Below, one piece after another: positions 24,212 through 35,400 of a DNA stretch of 64,000 nucleotides (position 1 is its first letter; the number at the start of each line of letters is the position of its first letter). The position numbers and the translations under genes are program-made. The notes under the pieces are model-generated. The model ran no database searches, was not told the DNA's origin, and was given only the letters and a program-made list of their open reading frames with translations. This stretch comes from Erigeron canadensis. Taxonomy: Eukaryota; Streptophyta; Magnoliopsida; Asterales; Asteraceae. The DNA lies in contig NC_057762.1 in NCBI RefSeq assembly GCF_010389155.1, positions 8,543,513-8,607,512 of the forward strand, given 5' to 3'.

Positions 24212-25710
24212 AGTTACAATCATTACACAAATATCATTATAAATTAACATATTTCATTACATAAAATTGTTTTCCAATTACATTAAACTAGTTTTTGTAC
24301 TCGGGCGTTGCTCCGAGAGGCATAACGATACATAAAGTTTGCAATGTGTGTAAGGTCGATTATATACACATAACTATACACGTATATTATAAAATTGTAT
24401 CATTAAGGTATATAAAGTGCAAAACGGGTAATAAAAACTGGTGTAAAAACTTTTTAAAAAGCTGACATTTGTGTTATAACAATGTTATACCTGCCTCTTG
24501 GTCAAGGCTAACAAATATTAGCTTTTTTTATTCAAAATACCCCTTTAAAATATTTAACAAATTAATATATTAATAAATGAATAAAATAAAAGCAAATGAA
24601 GTATGCTACACAAATCTAAATAGGCAAACTTAGAAGCAGTTACAACAGTTGGTCGTGGATTACACAGACGTTGGTGTATGTTAGTTATTATGTGTTATAC
24701 AATTTGTGGTAAAAGTTTGAAAACCCAAAAGTTGGTAGCAAAAGTATTAAAATATAAAAATCTAAAGAAAAAAGTTTGTGGCAAAACCGAAAGAATTGAA
24801 ACTTGTGTTGGTAAAAAATAAAAAAGTTTGTGACAAAACCAAAAGAAATGAAACTGTTGTGGTAAAAGCTGAAAACCCGATAGTTGATAGCAAAAATATA
24901 AAAATACTAAATTCTAAAGAAAAACGTTGTAACAAAACCGACAAAACTGAAACGTATGTGATAAAGAAAAAGGTTTGTGACAAAATTGAAAAAAATAAAC
25001 CTTAGGTGGTAAAAATAAAAAAAATACTGCAACCAAAGCTACAATAATTGTTATATAACAACTAAATTGAAAATAAATAAATAAATAATTAAACATAACA
25101 ACTTACCTTCTCAATTGAAACAACAAATAATAATTGATCGATTAGAACTTAAACAAAAGTAAACCCTAGTAAATAAATACTTCAGAAAGTTAATAGAAAC
25201 AATATGAAATATACACCCATTATTATAAATAAGTCTCTTTCTTAAAAAGCTTACACGTAGCAGAAAGACACACTAATCACTTTTATAATGATGCCAGCGA
25301 TATATTCCGTTCAACTAAAAATTTTTATAAAGTTTGTGAAAAGCAAAAAAAAAGGGCTAAGATTCTAACTCATGTTTATTCATATTAATAATGAATTCCA
25401 AACCGACAGAGCTAATAACAACTTTATTAAATTCTAGGCATTTGAAATATTTAAGCTAATACAATGCGACAATGTGAGCACCGTTCACATTCAATTAACA
25501 TATTAAAGAAGGTAATTCCATTCTTTTGTAAAACATTTTGAAAACCATAAATTAACTAAAATATCTCACATTCAATTAACATATTAAAGAAGGAAGTTCC
25601 ATTTTTTTTAAAACATTTTAAAAACCATACATTAACTATAAAATATCTAGTCGAATATAACAAATAGTAGTAGTAGATAGAAACTAGAAAGGATGAGTTT
25701 GGTAACAACA
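24212..25710 (+). pseudogene. Duplicated promoter and first codons of the PUS7-like gene (copy A), interrupted by insertions
   Basis: Positions 24212-24287 and 25514-25560 together match 31780-31900. Positions 25649-25710 match 32405-32478, the immediate upstream region and first six codons of the PUS7-like gene (ATGAGTTTGGTAACAACA at 25693-25710). The frame is then cut by the DNA transposon nest starting at 25712 and resumes at 31643. Between the two promoter parts lies about 1.2 kb bounded on the left by a Helitron-like 3' end, with a run of imperfect repeats at 24770-25010. An 82-bp tandem duplication (25484-25648) also occurs. This is a dead tandem duplicate of the 5' end of the gene. Confidence 0.6.
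24288..24317 (-). mobile_element. Helitron-like 3' terminus, minus strand
   Basis: Read on the minus strand: a perfect 5-bp-stem hairpin (CTCGG loop CCGAG, 24300-24317), eight bases, then CTAG (24291-24288) followed by T. Comparison with the related segment at 31850-31865 shows that foreign DNA begins right here, after CATTAAA. The 5' end would be near 25480 but is not resolved. Confidence 0.55.
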
Positions 25711-26712
25711 ATTAGAGCATCAAGAATGGTTATGTGATGCAGAACCATACATGATGTCAACTCAGCGCCACATATATTTTTATTCTATCATCAGTTTTTG
25801 GCCGTTATGGACGCAAAACTACCCAGAACGCAGAACATCATCTTTTTATATTTATTTACTTTTCTTTATATAAATTAGTTTTCAAACTATTTTTGTTAAT
25901 ACTAAATTAATATAAAAACATTAAATATAACAACACACTAATATCATAAAAAAAATTACTGTAAAAATTTGAAAAGGAACTTAAAAGTCTAATTAAAACA
26001 TTTAATATATGGAAGGACGATAATAGCAAACATAATATAGTTATTAATTAAATAATTATCTGGTAAAAATTAAGTAAAGGGTTTAAATTCAAAGTAGGCA
26101 CATAGACTAACTTTTACTAAAAGGAAAGTGATATCCGTACCACAACAAATGATAAATCTACCACATATATGCAATACTGGCTTATACCGTGAGCACTAAA
26201 ACTTGTACATTTTGGTAAGTTAATCAAAACTAGTGGTACCATTATCATTTCCATTACTAAAAAGCTAAACCAAATTGAAAATAAATAAAATAATAAATGA
26301 GTGGATCTCGTATACACAGCAAACCCATTTCAAAAGGGCACCACTTCCATTCTACCCTGCTTTACAAATACATAATATACATACATATGGGGTAATCATC
26401 TGCATTGCAGATTTTTAACATAAAACTATACCACCAGCCCCCTGAATTTTATAAGATACACCCAATAAATCTTTCCCATGTGAGAGAGACAGTTACCATG
26501 ATCTGTACATCTGCACTACAGATACTAGGCCCTATATCTATATCTATACTCCTTATTTAAAATTATTCACCCATGTTGAAAGTTTACAAGATTTGGAACA
26601 TGAGATTTTACGTTTTTGCCCTTCCTACCCTTTAGTTTTCCCTCATCCAATAAATATCTTCCAATAAATACAAATACCCTTCATCAAAAACAGACACATT
26701 AAACATTAATAT

Positions 26713-26880
26713 ATGTCTTCTCTATACCTTAAAATACACACAACATATTCATATGGAGTCGGGAATTATGGCGGTACAACGTCTATTAATATGGATCCCG
26801 ATCAAGCAAAAGTCATAATTAACGAGATCAAAAGATTTCAAGATCAAGAGGTCGTAATTAACGATATTAAAAGATTTTAA
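26713..26880 (+). CDS. Possible small ORF, 55 codons, unrecognised
   Basis: An open frame from ATG to TAA. Its last 29 codons (MDPDQAKVIINEIKRFQDQE onward) contain two related segments, VIINEIKRF and VVINDIKRF. It lies inside the DNA transposon nest, preceded by AT-rich DNA with UTR-like character. No known family is recognised. It may be a captured gene fragment or chance. Confidence 0.2.
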   Translation: MSSLYLKIHTTYSYGVGNYGGTTSINMDPDQAKVIINEIKRFQDQEVVINDIKRF

Positions 26881-26952
26881 GATTACAACAATCGAAACTC
26901 TCTCAATGATATCTGCTGCAACGCGCAGGTAGCATACTCGTATATATATATA

Positions 26953-27437
26953 GTGAAAAGTTATTTTGGGAAACTTTTTTTTTGCAAGAACCTTTGAGAA
27001 CTTTTCAAATCAAGCTCAACCGATGATTATTCTGTACATGAAAGTTGTTTTTTGATTGTTTCTGAATAACTTATGTGTAATTTTGAAGTTTATAATTGTG
27101 TGGAGGAATGGATTATCATCCGTTATACAATTATGTGAAGATTTGGATTCTTGATCACATGTGCACGAATATTGCTATGATTACATGTGATCAACTTACA
27201 TACATGTGATCATAGCAATATTCGTGCATATGTGATCAAGAATCCAAATATCCACATAATTGTATAACGGATAATAATCCATGCTCCACACAATTATAAA
27301 CTTCAAAATTACACATAAGTTATTCAGAAAACAATCAAAAAATAATTTTCATGTAAAGAACAATCATCGGTTAGGCTTGATTTGAAAAGTTCTCAAAGGT
27401 TCTCGCAAAAGAAAGAGTTCTCAAAATAACTTTACCC
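26953..27437. mobile_element. Foldback MITE, family 1, copy 2
   Basis: A 485-bp second copy of the element at 19236-19718, with the same arms and internal loop (GATCACATGT motifs). The right terminus is intact (complement of GGGTAAAGTTATTTTGAGAA). It sits in a (TA)n target. Confidence 0.8.
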
Positions 27438-28004
27438 TATATATATATATATATATATATAGCTAATTGCTTGAAAAGTATCCTAACTTAGACACTTTTG
27501 CTTTTGTGGCTTCAACAAAAAAAATTTCTATTCAATGAAATGAAACCGGTTAAAATCTCTTTTGTGAAGCTCCGTACAAGTAGCCAGTTAAAAATGTTTT
27601 TGTAAGTCATTTTCTTTTATTTTAAACTCATTTATTGATTACATGGATATTTCATTTTATTTATTAACAAATACATAATTCCACTTAGATATTTCACTAG
27701 CTCTATTATCAATATACAAGTCTCCAACCTAGTATGAAGGATTCACTTATTAACTTCAAGTTCATTCAATTATTCTCAAATTCAAAATCAACACAAAGAT
27801 CCACATTACGTATAATAAAACTTGCTAGATGTTTCAAAAGCTTGAATAACTAACACGTAATATGTTATTGGGTCTTAGCCTGCAACATACAACGGTCAAG
27901 AATGGCAAAGGAACAATAAAAGTCAAAGTCAGATCTGAAATCAAAGGATAATGGCGCCGGTGGTGACTGTCGGAGGCGGAACAAAGGACAGTTGGGATGG
28001 CGGA

Positions 28005-30750
28005 TGTAACATCCCAAACTTTTATGATTGACTTTTGACTTGTCCGTTAGTCAACGTTAGGTTACGTCAAGTTATGTGCCTTAAATGGATTACGTGATTA
28101 AATGCTTATGTATTTAATATATGAAATGTAAGATTAATGTGTTAATGTGCAATACGATAAAAGTGATGAAAAGAATGATAAATTATGATAAATAAAGTCA
28201 CAAAGTGTTTCCGATAGAAGTTAAGTGTGGTTAAGTATTTCCGTATACGTTAAACGAGCAATTAGGTCACGAAACGAGCTATAAGAAAGTACAAGGGCCT
28301 AAATGTTAAATCCTGAAACATGCTCCAGCTAATAAGGGACTTAAGTCACGTCCCATATGCCCTAAAATTAGATCCAAAACTTCTGAGAAAGTTCACACAC
28401 AAACCTTAGAGCATCTCCTCAAGTTCTATGCGATCCATAAGCAATTTGATGGCGATTTCTTCTAGTTTTCGATCCATTAATCACCCCTACAGGTAATTTA
28501 TCATTGCAAGATCATAGGGTACTGGTCTTTAATAGTTTTTATCCACCCATCTCTGGTTGTGAGGGTTGGGTATGGTTTAATTGCAAAACGTTTATTGATT
28601 TCATGCCATTCGGGTAATCAAATAAGTGATATATGTTTGTAATGGATCAAGGAATCAATTGATGGTTTGAGGGCATCAATTGTGTCATAAAAGATGTCAA
28701 TTTCATGTTTCCAGGTCGGGGTTAGGGTTTGAGATTGAATGAGAATCGTTTAAAGATGTTTAAAAATCAAGTTTGCTGATCGAGCCCCATTGTGCAGTGC
28801 ACAGGAATTCTGTGCGCTGCACAAGGATTCTGTGCGGCCCACAGGAATTCTGTGCGGTGCACAGATTAGTCTAGGTGCTTTTTTTTGAGTTTATGCGGCG
28901 CATGGAAGATCCATGCGGTGCATATTCAGGTCTGGCAGTCGTATAAGTTTGTTTTCATGCTCGTTTGACCCATAGACCTTAAGTATAAGTTACCTAGATG
29001 TTTAGGGAACTTAGAGAGGTTCTTTTGAGCCCCGTTTATGTTACCTATTGGTTATATGTTTGCTATAGGTAGTCGGAAACACAAACAAGGCACATTATCT
29101 TTGCATATTGCTCGTGGTGCTCGTCACGAGGTAAGATAACATCTTTTATCACACGAGGGACAATAAAACATAGTTTTCATAAGTTAACTTCCCAAATGAA
29201 TGATTGTATGTTTATATGTATTTGGGAATGAATGGGAGGTTACTATGGGATTGTCTATGATTACCATTGATGATGAATGGTAAGCTTATGCATGCTATGA
29301 TGAAATTATAATATGTTTGTGTTATGAAATGCTGTTATGATGGAATAAAGTAAATGATAAGCTCAGATGTATATGATGTAAAGATAAGATGATATGATGA
29401 TAACTCGATGAGATGCTATGATGTTATTATGATACAACGATGGGATGCCATGAATGATACGTTCACACGGATCTATTATGATATGATGATGTGATGTTAA
29501 TATGTGATGACGATATGTTGATGTATATGTGTTATATGATTAATTGCATGGCTTGATCACCTAGTCACTAGACTTCTATAGGTTTGCCATGACACGCGCA
29601 CAATTAAGGGCCCTAAAGTAAAGAAAGATGTATGTGATTAGTTTAGGTAAAAGTGTAGCCTAAGCTAATATAAAGTAAATAAAGATGTATGTGATTAGTT
29701 TAGGTGAAAGTGTAGCCTAAGCTAATATAAAGAAAAGGAAGATATATGTGATTAGTTTAGGTGAAAGTGTAGCCTAAGCTAATATATAATAAAGAAGTCT
29801 CGAGCATAAGTAAAGTTGTGTTAAGCTTAACCCATGCTAGTTCTTCGGAGCTAGTGTGTATGTGGTCACGTGGTGTGGGAATCTAGATACCTCCCTGTGG
29901 CATAGTTATGTTTGAGTGTATCCGGGTGGAGTAACTAACCACTACAGATGCAAAGTTCAAACGGTATACTCAGTTGGATTGACTTTGTCTTTCCTTAACG
30001 ACGACGATGTATGTTCTTATAGCCGCCTACACACAACCCCACATCCCTAAGTATGTGTGGCTTATGTCACATAGCCTACGTCTAGGCAAAAGAAAAGTAA
30101 AGAAATAAAGAAAGTAAAGAAAAATGAAATGTAAAGCTTTATGATGATAGGCACATTTAGGACTACGATGAATCCCTAATGTGTTAACTTATATATGTTG
30201 TTTTAATGTTGATGATATGATCTTGCTAGTGTATGATGTGATGGACACCATAATAATGTGGTGATCTTAACGTGCTATGTCGAATATGCGATATTAACAA
30301 TATTAAATGTTTTTGTTAATATATAATGAATTAGCAATGTTTTTATAAACTCATGTTATTTTACTTAGCTTTAAAAGCTAACACTTGCTCTTTTGAAAAA
30401 CGTTGTTCCCTCAGGTTAAGCAGGTTGAGCTAGTGAAACACTTAGCTTGGTGAGGCGGGTAGTTGCTATGAAGAAGACATTTAGTTTTCCCGCTTAGTCA
30501 TTTATGTTAGTCTTATGATGATTGGCTACTTTTAATATGACTTATGTATTGATTATGTTGGTATCTATGTTGGTGCCAAATCTGGATTATCTTATACTAT
30601 TTTAATGATATGAATGTTGTAACACCACTTTTATGAATGAACTATCCATTAAAGGTTAGTTATGTTTTAAGGATTCCGTTTTCCGCATTTCTAAACGCCG
30701 TTAGGCAAAAGCTTTTAGAAAATCCAGATTTTAAAATGACGGGTGTTACA
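28005..30750. mobile_element. Solo LTR of a Ty3/gypsy (chromovirus-like) element
   Basis: A 2,746-bp segment from TGTAACATCCC to GGGTGTTACA, perfectly inverted at TGTAACA/TGTTACA. It is flanked by GCGGA at 28000-28004 and 30751-30755. This length and end sequence are typical of Tekay/Del-type LTRs. It contains a cluster of GTGCGGTGCACA-like repeats at about 28793-28935 and a 57-bp tandem repeat at 29614. No coding region. Confidence 0.85.
29614..29784. repeat. 57-bp tandem repeat, three copies, inside the solo LTR
   Basis: Units start at 29614, 29671 and 29728. Each contains GTGATTAGTTTAGGT and AGTGTAGCCTAAGCTAATA, with a few substitutions between copies. Confidence 0.9.
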
Positions 30751-31642
30751 GCGGAGATCCCGGAAGTGGTGGTGGTAGCCTGAACAATAAGTAACACACT
30801 AGTTGATAAAACGCAATGGCTAAAGAAACTGCCGACCACCACTGAGCAACCTCCGATGGACCACTACGAACTACCATCGTTGTAGCTTTCAACCGTCACC
30901 AGTCTCGTTGCTAAGCTGAGAACAACCACCACTCACTAAGCTTTCAACAACCACCACCATTCCCGTTGCGTCAACATTCAATTACAACCATATTTCATCA
31001 TATCCAGCCAACACCCAACACCCACTGATATCAACAATTCGGGAGCTTGGAAAGATGAGAAAATACCAAGGGTTTGAAGTAGTTTAAGTTATATTGTGTA
31101 TGTATAATTACAAGATAAGTAGGTAGATGATTATTTTGAGTGGTCTATTGATCTTTATGAAAATTGCTCAAGAAAAAAGGTGTGAATGTGGGTGGATATG
31201 ATTTTAATTTGGGTCGAACTTTAGTTGTGTATTATTTTTTGTTATTATGTGTAAAATAAAAATCCACATGGCAAAATATATATGGATGATGAGTTGCAAA
31301 AAATACTTATGACTGGCTAAATAATATCTACGTCAGCAGAAACAGGTGATGGACCCACAAAAAAGATTTTAGCCGGTTTCATTCCCTTGAATAGAATATT
31401 TTTTGTTGAAGCCCCACAAAAACAAAAATGTATAAGTTGAGATACTTTCCAAGCAATTAGTCTATATATATAGATATATCAACGTAAGCGACTGTTCACA
31501 TAAAACAACAAAAATAAGAAAGAAAATAAAGAACGCCATACCATAGAACCAGGAACGAAGAGCTCGGTATGGTAAGTTGTTCTTTATCGAACTGCCTCAT
31601 CATCTCCGGAGTCGGCGTCGACTCCCCATACCGTATGCTCTT

Positions 31643-31760
31643 ACAACAAAACCAGTGTTAGTATTGAATGGTAGGAGCAGTAGTTGCCGAGTAGGGGGCA
31701 ACCAACTAAAATACTTCGCTTTTCAACCCTAGACTCTCATTTTCACAAATATAATTATAC
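31643..31760 (+). pseudogene. Remainder of the duplicated first exon of the PUS7-like gene (copy B)
   Basis: Continues copy A (25693-25710) past the transposon nest. Similarity to 32478-32575 includes GTATTGAATGGTAGGAGCAG. Relative to the working gene it has an in-frame 12-bp insertion after codon 16, substitutions, and a TAG stop at 31730-31732. It is followed by promoter-like DNA (31780-31912) that resembles the region upstream of copy A. It cannot produce the enzyme. Confidence 0.65.
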
Positions 31761-31917
31761 AAAACTAGTCACTATGAGTGCTCTTATAATCATTACACAA
31801 ATGATAATAATTACTACAAAATTAACATATTTCATTACATCAAATTGTTTTCAATTACATTAAATTCCATTCTTTTTGTAAAAAAATTTTAAAAACCAAA
31901 CACTAAGAGTGTATTTT

Positions 31918-32388
31918 AAGTTTTTTTTAAAAGAAAAGAAAGGGGAAGATTGGATAGGGGAAGAAAGGATAGAAGATTAGATTTATAAAAGTCATTCTTG
32001 AGTTTGAAAGGAAAGTGAAAGAAAAATAATCGGAGCAATCGCCGAAAACCTGCAACCACCGTCGGAAACTTGCAACCACCGCCGGAAACCTGCAACCACC
32101 GCCGAAAACCACCCTTTCCACCTGCAACCACTCCTTCCACGCAACCACCACCGGAAACCTGCAACCACCACCTGCAACAACCACCGGAAACCTGCAACCA
32201 CCCCCTGCAACGCAACCACCACCAGAAACCTGCAACTACCATCTTTAACCACCACTTCCACGAGTTTTCTTCCAAATCAGGCCAAAATGGCCAAAAAACT
32301 TTTGGGGGAAAAAACCTTGATTTTTCTTTCCCTTCACTTTCGGTGATTTTTTTTATCTTTCCTTTTCTATTCTTTTGAAAAAAAAACT
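31918..32388. mobile_element. MITE in the PUS7-like promoter carrying a CCACC minisatellite
   Basis: Imperfect terminal inverted repeats: left AGTTTTTTTTAAAAGAAAAG, right (minus sense) AGTTTTTTTTTCAAAAGAAT. It lies between promoter DNA shared with copies A and B, which shows it is an insertion. Its right end is about 70 bp from the start codon at 32461. Open frames seen in it come from the minisatellite. Confidence 0.5.
32048..32240. repeat. 20-bp GC-rich minisatellite
   Basis: About eight imperfect, partly shuffled copies of CTGCAACCACCGCCGGAAAC. It is far more GC-rich than its surroundings and falls 220-410 bp upstream of the PUS7-like start codon. Confidence 0.8.
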
Positions 32389-32460
32389 CAATGGAGCATA
32401 AATAAAATATCCACCCGAATATAACAACTAGTAGAGTAGTCGATTTAGAAAGGGAGAAGT

Positions 32461-35400
32461 ATGAGTTTGGTAACAACAAAACTAGTGCTAGTATTGAATG
32501 GTAGGAGCAGGAGTGGCAACCAACTAAAACCCTGTTTTAATTCACTTTTCAACCCTAAACCCTCCTTTTCATCCTCTTCCTGTTTCTATCGTTTCCCCTC
32601 CAGTCAGATTAAAAACAACAACAATAATTATCAATATACAGAATCAGTCACCGCCATGGAAGAATCAGACGTAGGCATTTGTTGCTACATCTCCCCATCT
32701 CTCCCTGGTTTCCGAGCCATTCTCAAACAAAGGCATTCATCCTTTCCTTTCCTTTCCTTTCTTTTCCATTCCTATTAATATTACTGTTTTTATTATGAGT
32801 TTGAAAAAAAAAAAAAAAGTGAATTGGCCGAGTAATTTTTTTTTTTGTAGGTATTCTGATTTTGTAGTGAATGAAGTAGATTTGGATGGAAATATTGTTC
32901 ATTTGACTGACTTACATCCATCCACTCAGGTCCCCTCCCTCATTTCTTCTTTCTTTTTTGTATATATATATATATATATTTATATATTGATGTTAGTTTG
33001 TTTGCTTTGATGAAATATATATATAGATAGCAGAAGAAGAACTCGAAAAAAAGCCTCCTGTGGATCAATTGAATGCTAATCATGATTCTGATATCGATTC
33101 CTTTAGAGCTCTTGCTGGTGACTCTGATGCCGATTCTCTCTCCGACTTTATAAATCAACTTATTATTAATAATAATAATAGTAATAATAATTCCGACATC
33201 CAAGACGGAGCCACCTCTATCGTTTTATCTCCAAGTTCAGATAAACTCCACCGCACGGTATCATTTCCTTCCTTTAACTATATCTTCTGTATATATATAC
33301 ATATATGTGTGTGTGTGTGTGTGTGTATAGAAAGTAGTAATAGGATGTGCATTTTATTAATTCTTTCCACATTTCAGGCTGTGCATAATTTCTTTAAACA
33401 AAGACTCAACTTCTTGGTTACTGACACAGTAGACGGACCAGACCCTTACTCAAAATGCATCCGTGTGAGGTTCAATTCACGGGGTAAAAACGACACAACC
33501 CGGGGTTCTAAAAAGCGGAAAGGCAGAGGTGACACCCCTTATGATAGTCGGGGTTCAGATCATTGGCCAGAACATCTTGGAAAGTTTCTCAGGTGATGCA
33601 CATATGATCTTTACTTGATTGATTTATTATCGTTAAAAGTTTATCATAATTAATTGCACTTTGAAGCACATAAGCACAACTAAGTGCTTGGTCCTGGACC
33701 TCTTGGTCATGTTTTTTAATCATGTTCAAAAAAATATTTACCTACTAATAGATACTTCATATTTGGTTTTTGTTGTTAAAGTAAGGAAGGCGGTGTAAAG
33801 CTTGATACATACTCAAAAAAATAAAAAGTAAATGACTACTTTTTAGATACTAATATTTTTGAGTCAGTGTCCACTGGTATTAATATAAAGAAGTCAAGTC
33901 GTGTGGATGAGATTTGTTACTTTCCCGCGCATTCATCTATTGAGTTTCTTTTCAATAACTCCTTGATAATTGATTCTATATTAGATATGAACTCTGATTT
34001 AAGTATCATGGGACAAAATTTGATTTAAGTATCATCAGAGTGGAATGATATGAACTATCTTACAATATTGCATCAGTAGGAATAGTCAGTACCCGGTCTT
34101 CGGAAATCAATTGCTTTTTAACTAGTTAAGAGGAGTAAAATCGGGTTACTATATTAAAGTAGTTATTTCATAACAAGTAGAAAGTTGAAGTGAATCAGAG
34201 TTCTATTCACTTTTAATTTTTATGTTTTTATTATTCATTTCATGTTTATAAACCTAGCATCAACTGGTTATTTATTTATTTCTTTCAACTTATGTGAAAA
34301 TTGTCTGATATTTATTTCCAGGTTTCATCTTTGCAAGGAAAACAAGGATACACAGGAGGCGTTAGGATTAATCGGAAAGATGCTTGGCATTCAGGTTCTT
34401 GTTTGAATATTAACCCTTTCCTCCCATATAAGCAACACTTTTCATATGACCATCATCATTACGTAAAAATTATTCCATTACTTCAGGTCGAACAATTTTC
34501 TAGAAGTATGTGTCAAGTAAAAAGTTGCAAATGGAGAGGGGGAATACTTTTGTTCTCATCTATTTCTTATAATTGTTGATATCTACTTTTTCAGCCAAGG
34601 TCATTTGGATTTTCTGGTACTAAAGATAAGCGTGCTGTAACAACACAAAGGGTAACTGTTCATTTTACTGGGTACTTTACTATTGTATCAGCATACATGC
34701 ATATACACAATCATTTACTCAAGCTATTAGTAAGCTATGGGTTATTGGCCAGTAACCAGTATGCACTTTAGGCTTTGTCGAATTGCTTTGATTTGGCATC
34801 TAAATAACATCTACGTATCTTGAACTTTAAATTTTACAGCAGTATTTTGTGTGCTATTCACATTGTTGCTCAAAAATCTTACTCATCTGTATGATCTTGA
34901 AGACCTTTTTTGCGGGTTTAGTTTTATAAAATGAGTTCATAGATTGTACATCTGTTTCATCCTCAAAACTGAACATTTGAAATACTTGTTGATCAAGTTT
35001 GTTTGGTTTAGCCTACGAAAACACAATAACTACAAGTCTCTACCTATTGAGAAATGTTGAATAACAAGCAGCAAACAAAAAACAACAAAGGAGGTAAAAA
35101 GGGTAAATCAGCGGGAACCCCTTAGTCCTGTGTACCAAAACAAAGGAGGTATTGAAATAAAGAAAAAGAGCAAGCTGACCGCTGAAGAGACAAGTACATC
35201 TGAGTATAAATAACTGAAGATAAGAGTGGTGGAAATAATTAGGATAAAGAGAATGTCCTAATCACACAGATAGTTGTATTCTAAGAATTTATGATTATGC
35301 ATAAATATACAAGATAAAAGAATAGGAAGTCTTTTAGTAGGATAATGTAAGCTTATCAGGATCTGCAGTTAGAACGTAAGTTTGAACTATGAGCCAAACC

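Larger units (their letters stand above)
27461..31463. mobile_element. Long-TIR (Mutator-like) non-autonomous element carrying a nested solo LTR
   Basis: Termini of about 110 bp are inverted copies: both ends read CTAATTGCTTG from the outside, then a CTTCAACAAAAAA block, then GAATGAAACCGG. Flanks are TA repeats. Without the nested solo LTR (28005-30750) the element is about 1.26 kb. Its interior is much richer in CCACCA/GTGGTG than its surroundings and may derive from a captured gene. A short frame from the ATG at about 27951 spans the solo-LTR insertion point. Confidence 0.65.
25712..31642. mobile_element. DNA transposon (TTAGAGCAT termini) that split the duplicated first exon; carries nested elements
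   Basis: The interrupted exon copy is flanked by ACAACAA at 25705-25711 and 31643-31649. The inserted DNA begins TTAGAGCATCAAGAATGG, and on the minus strand from the right end TAAGAGCATACGGTATGG: imperfect terminal inverted repeats sharing AGAGCAT. Excluding nested insertions (26953-27437 and 27461-31463) its own DNA is about 1.4 kb (25712-26952 and 31464-31642). Superfamily is uncertain; a 7-8-bp duplication fits hAT or Mutator best. Confidence 0.55.

Noticed and set aside
31916..32479. Long minus-strand ORFs rich in Gly, Val and Trp
   Set aside because: Produced in three frames at once by the 20-bp minisatellite.
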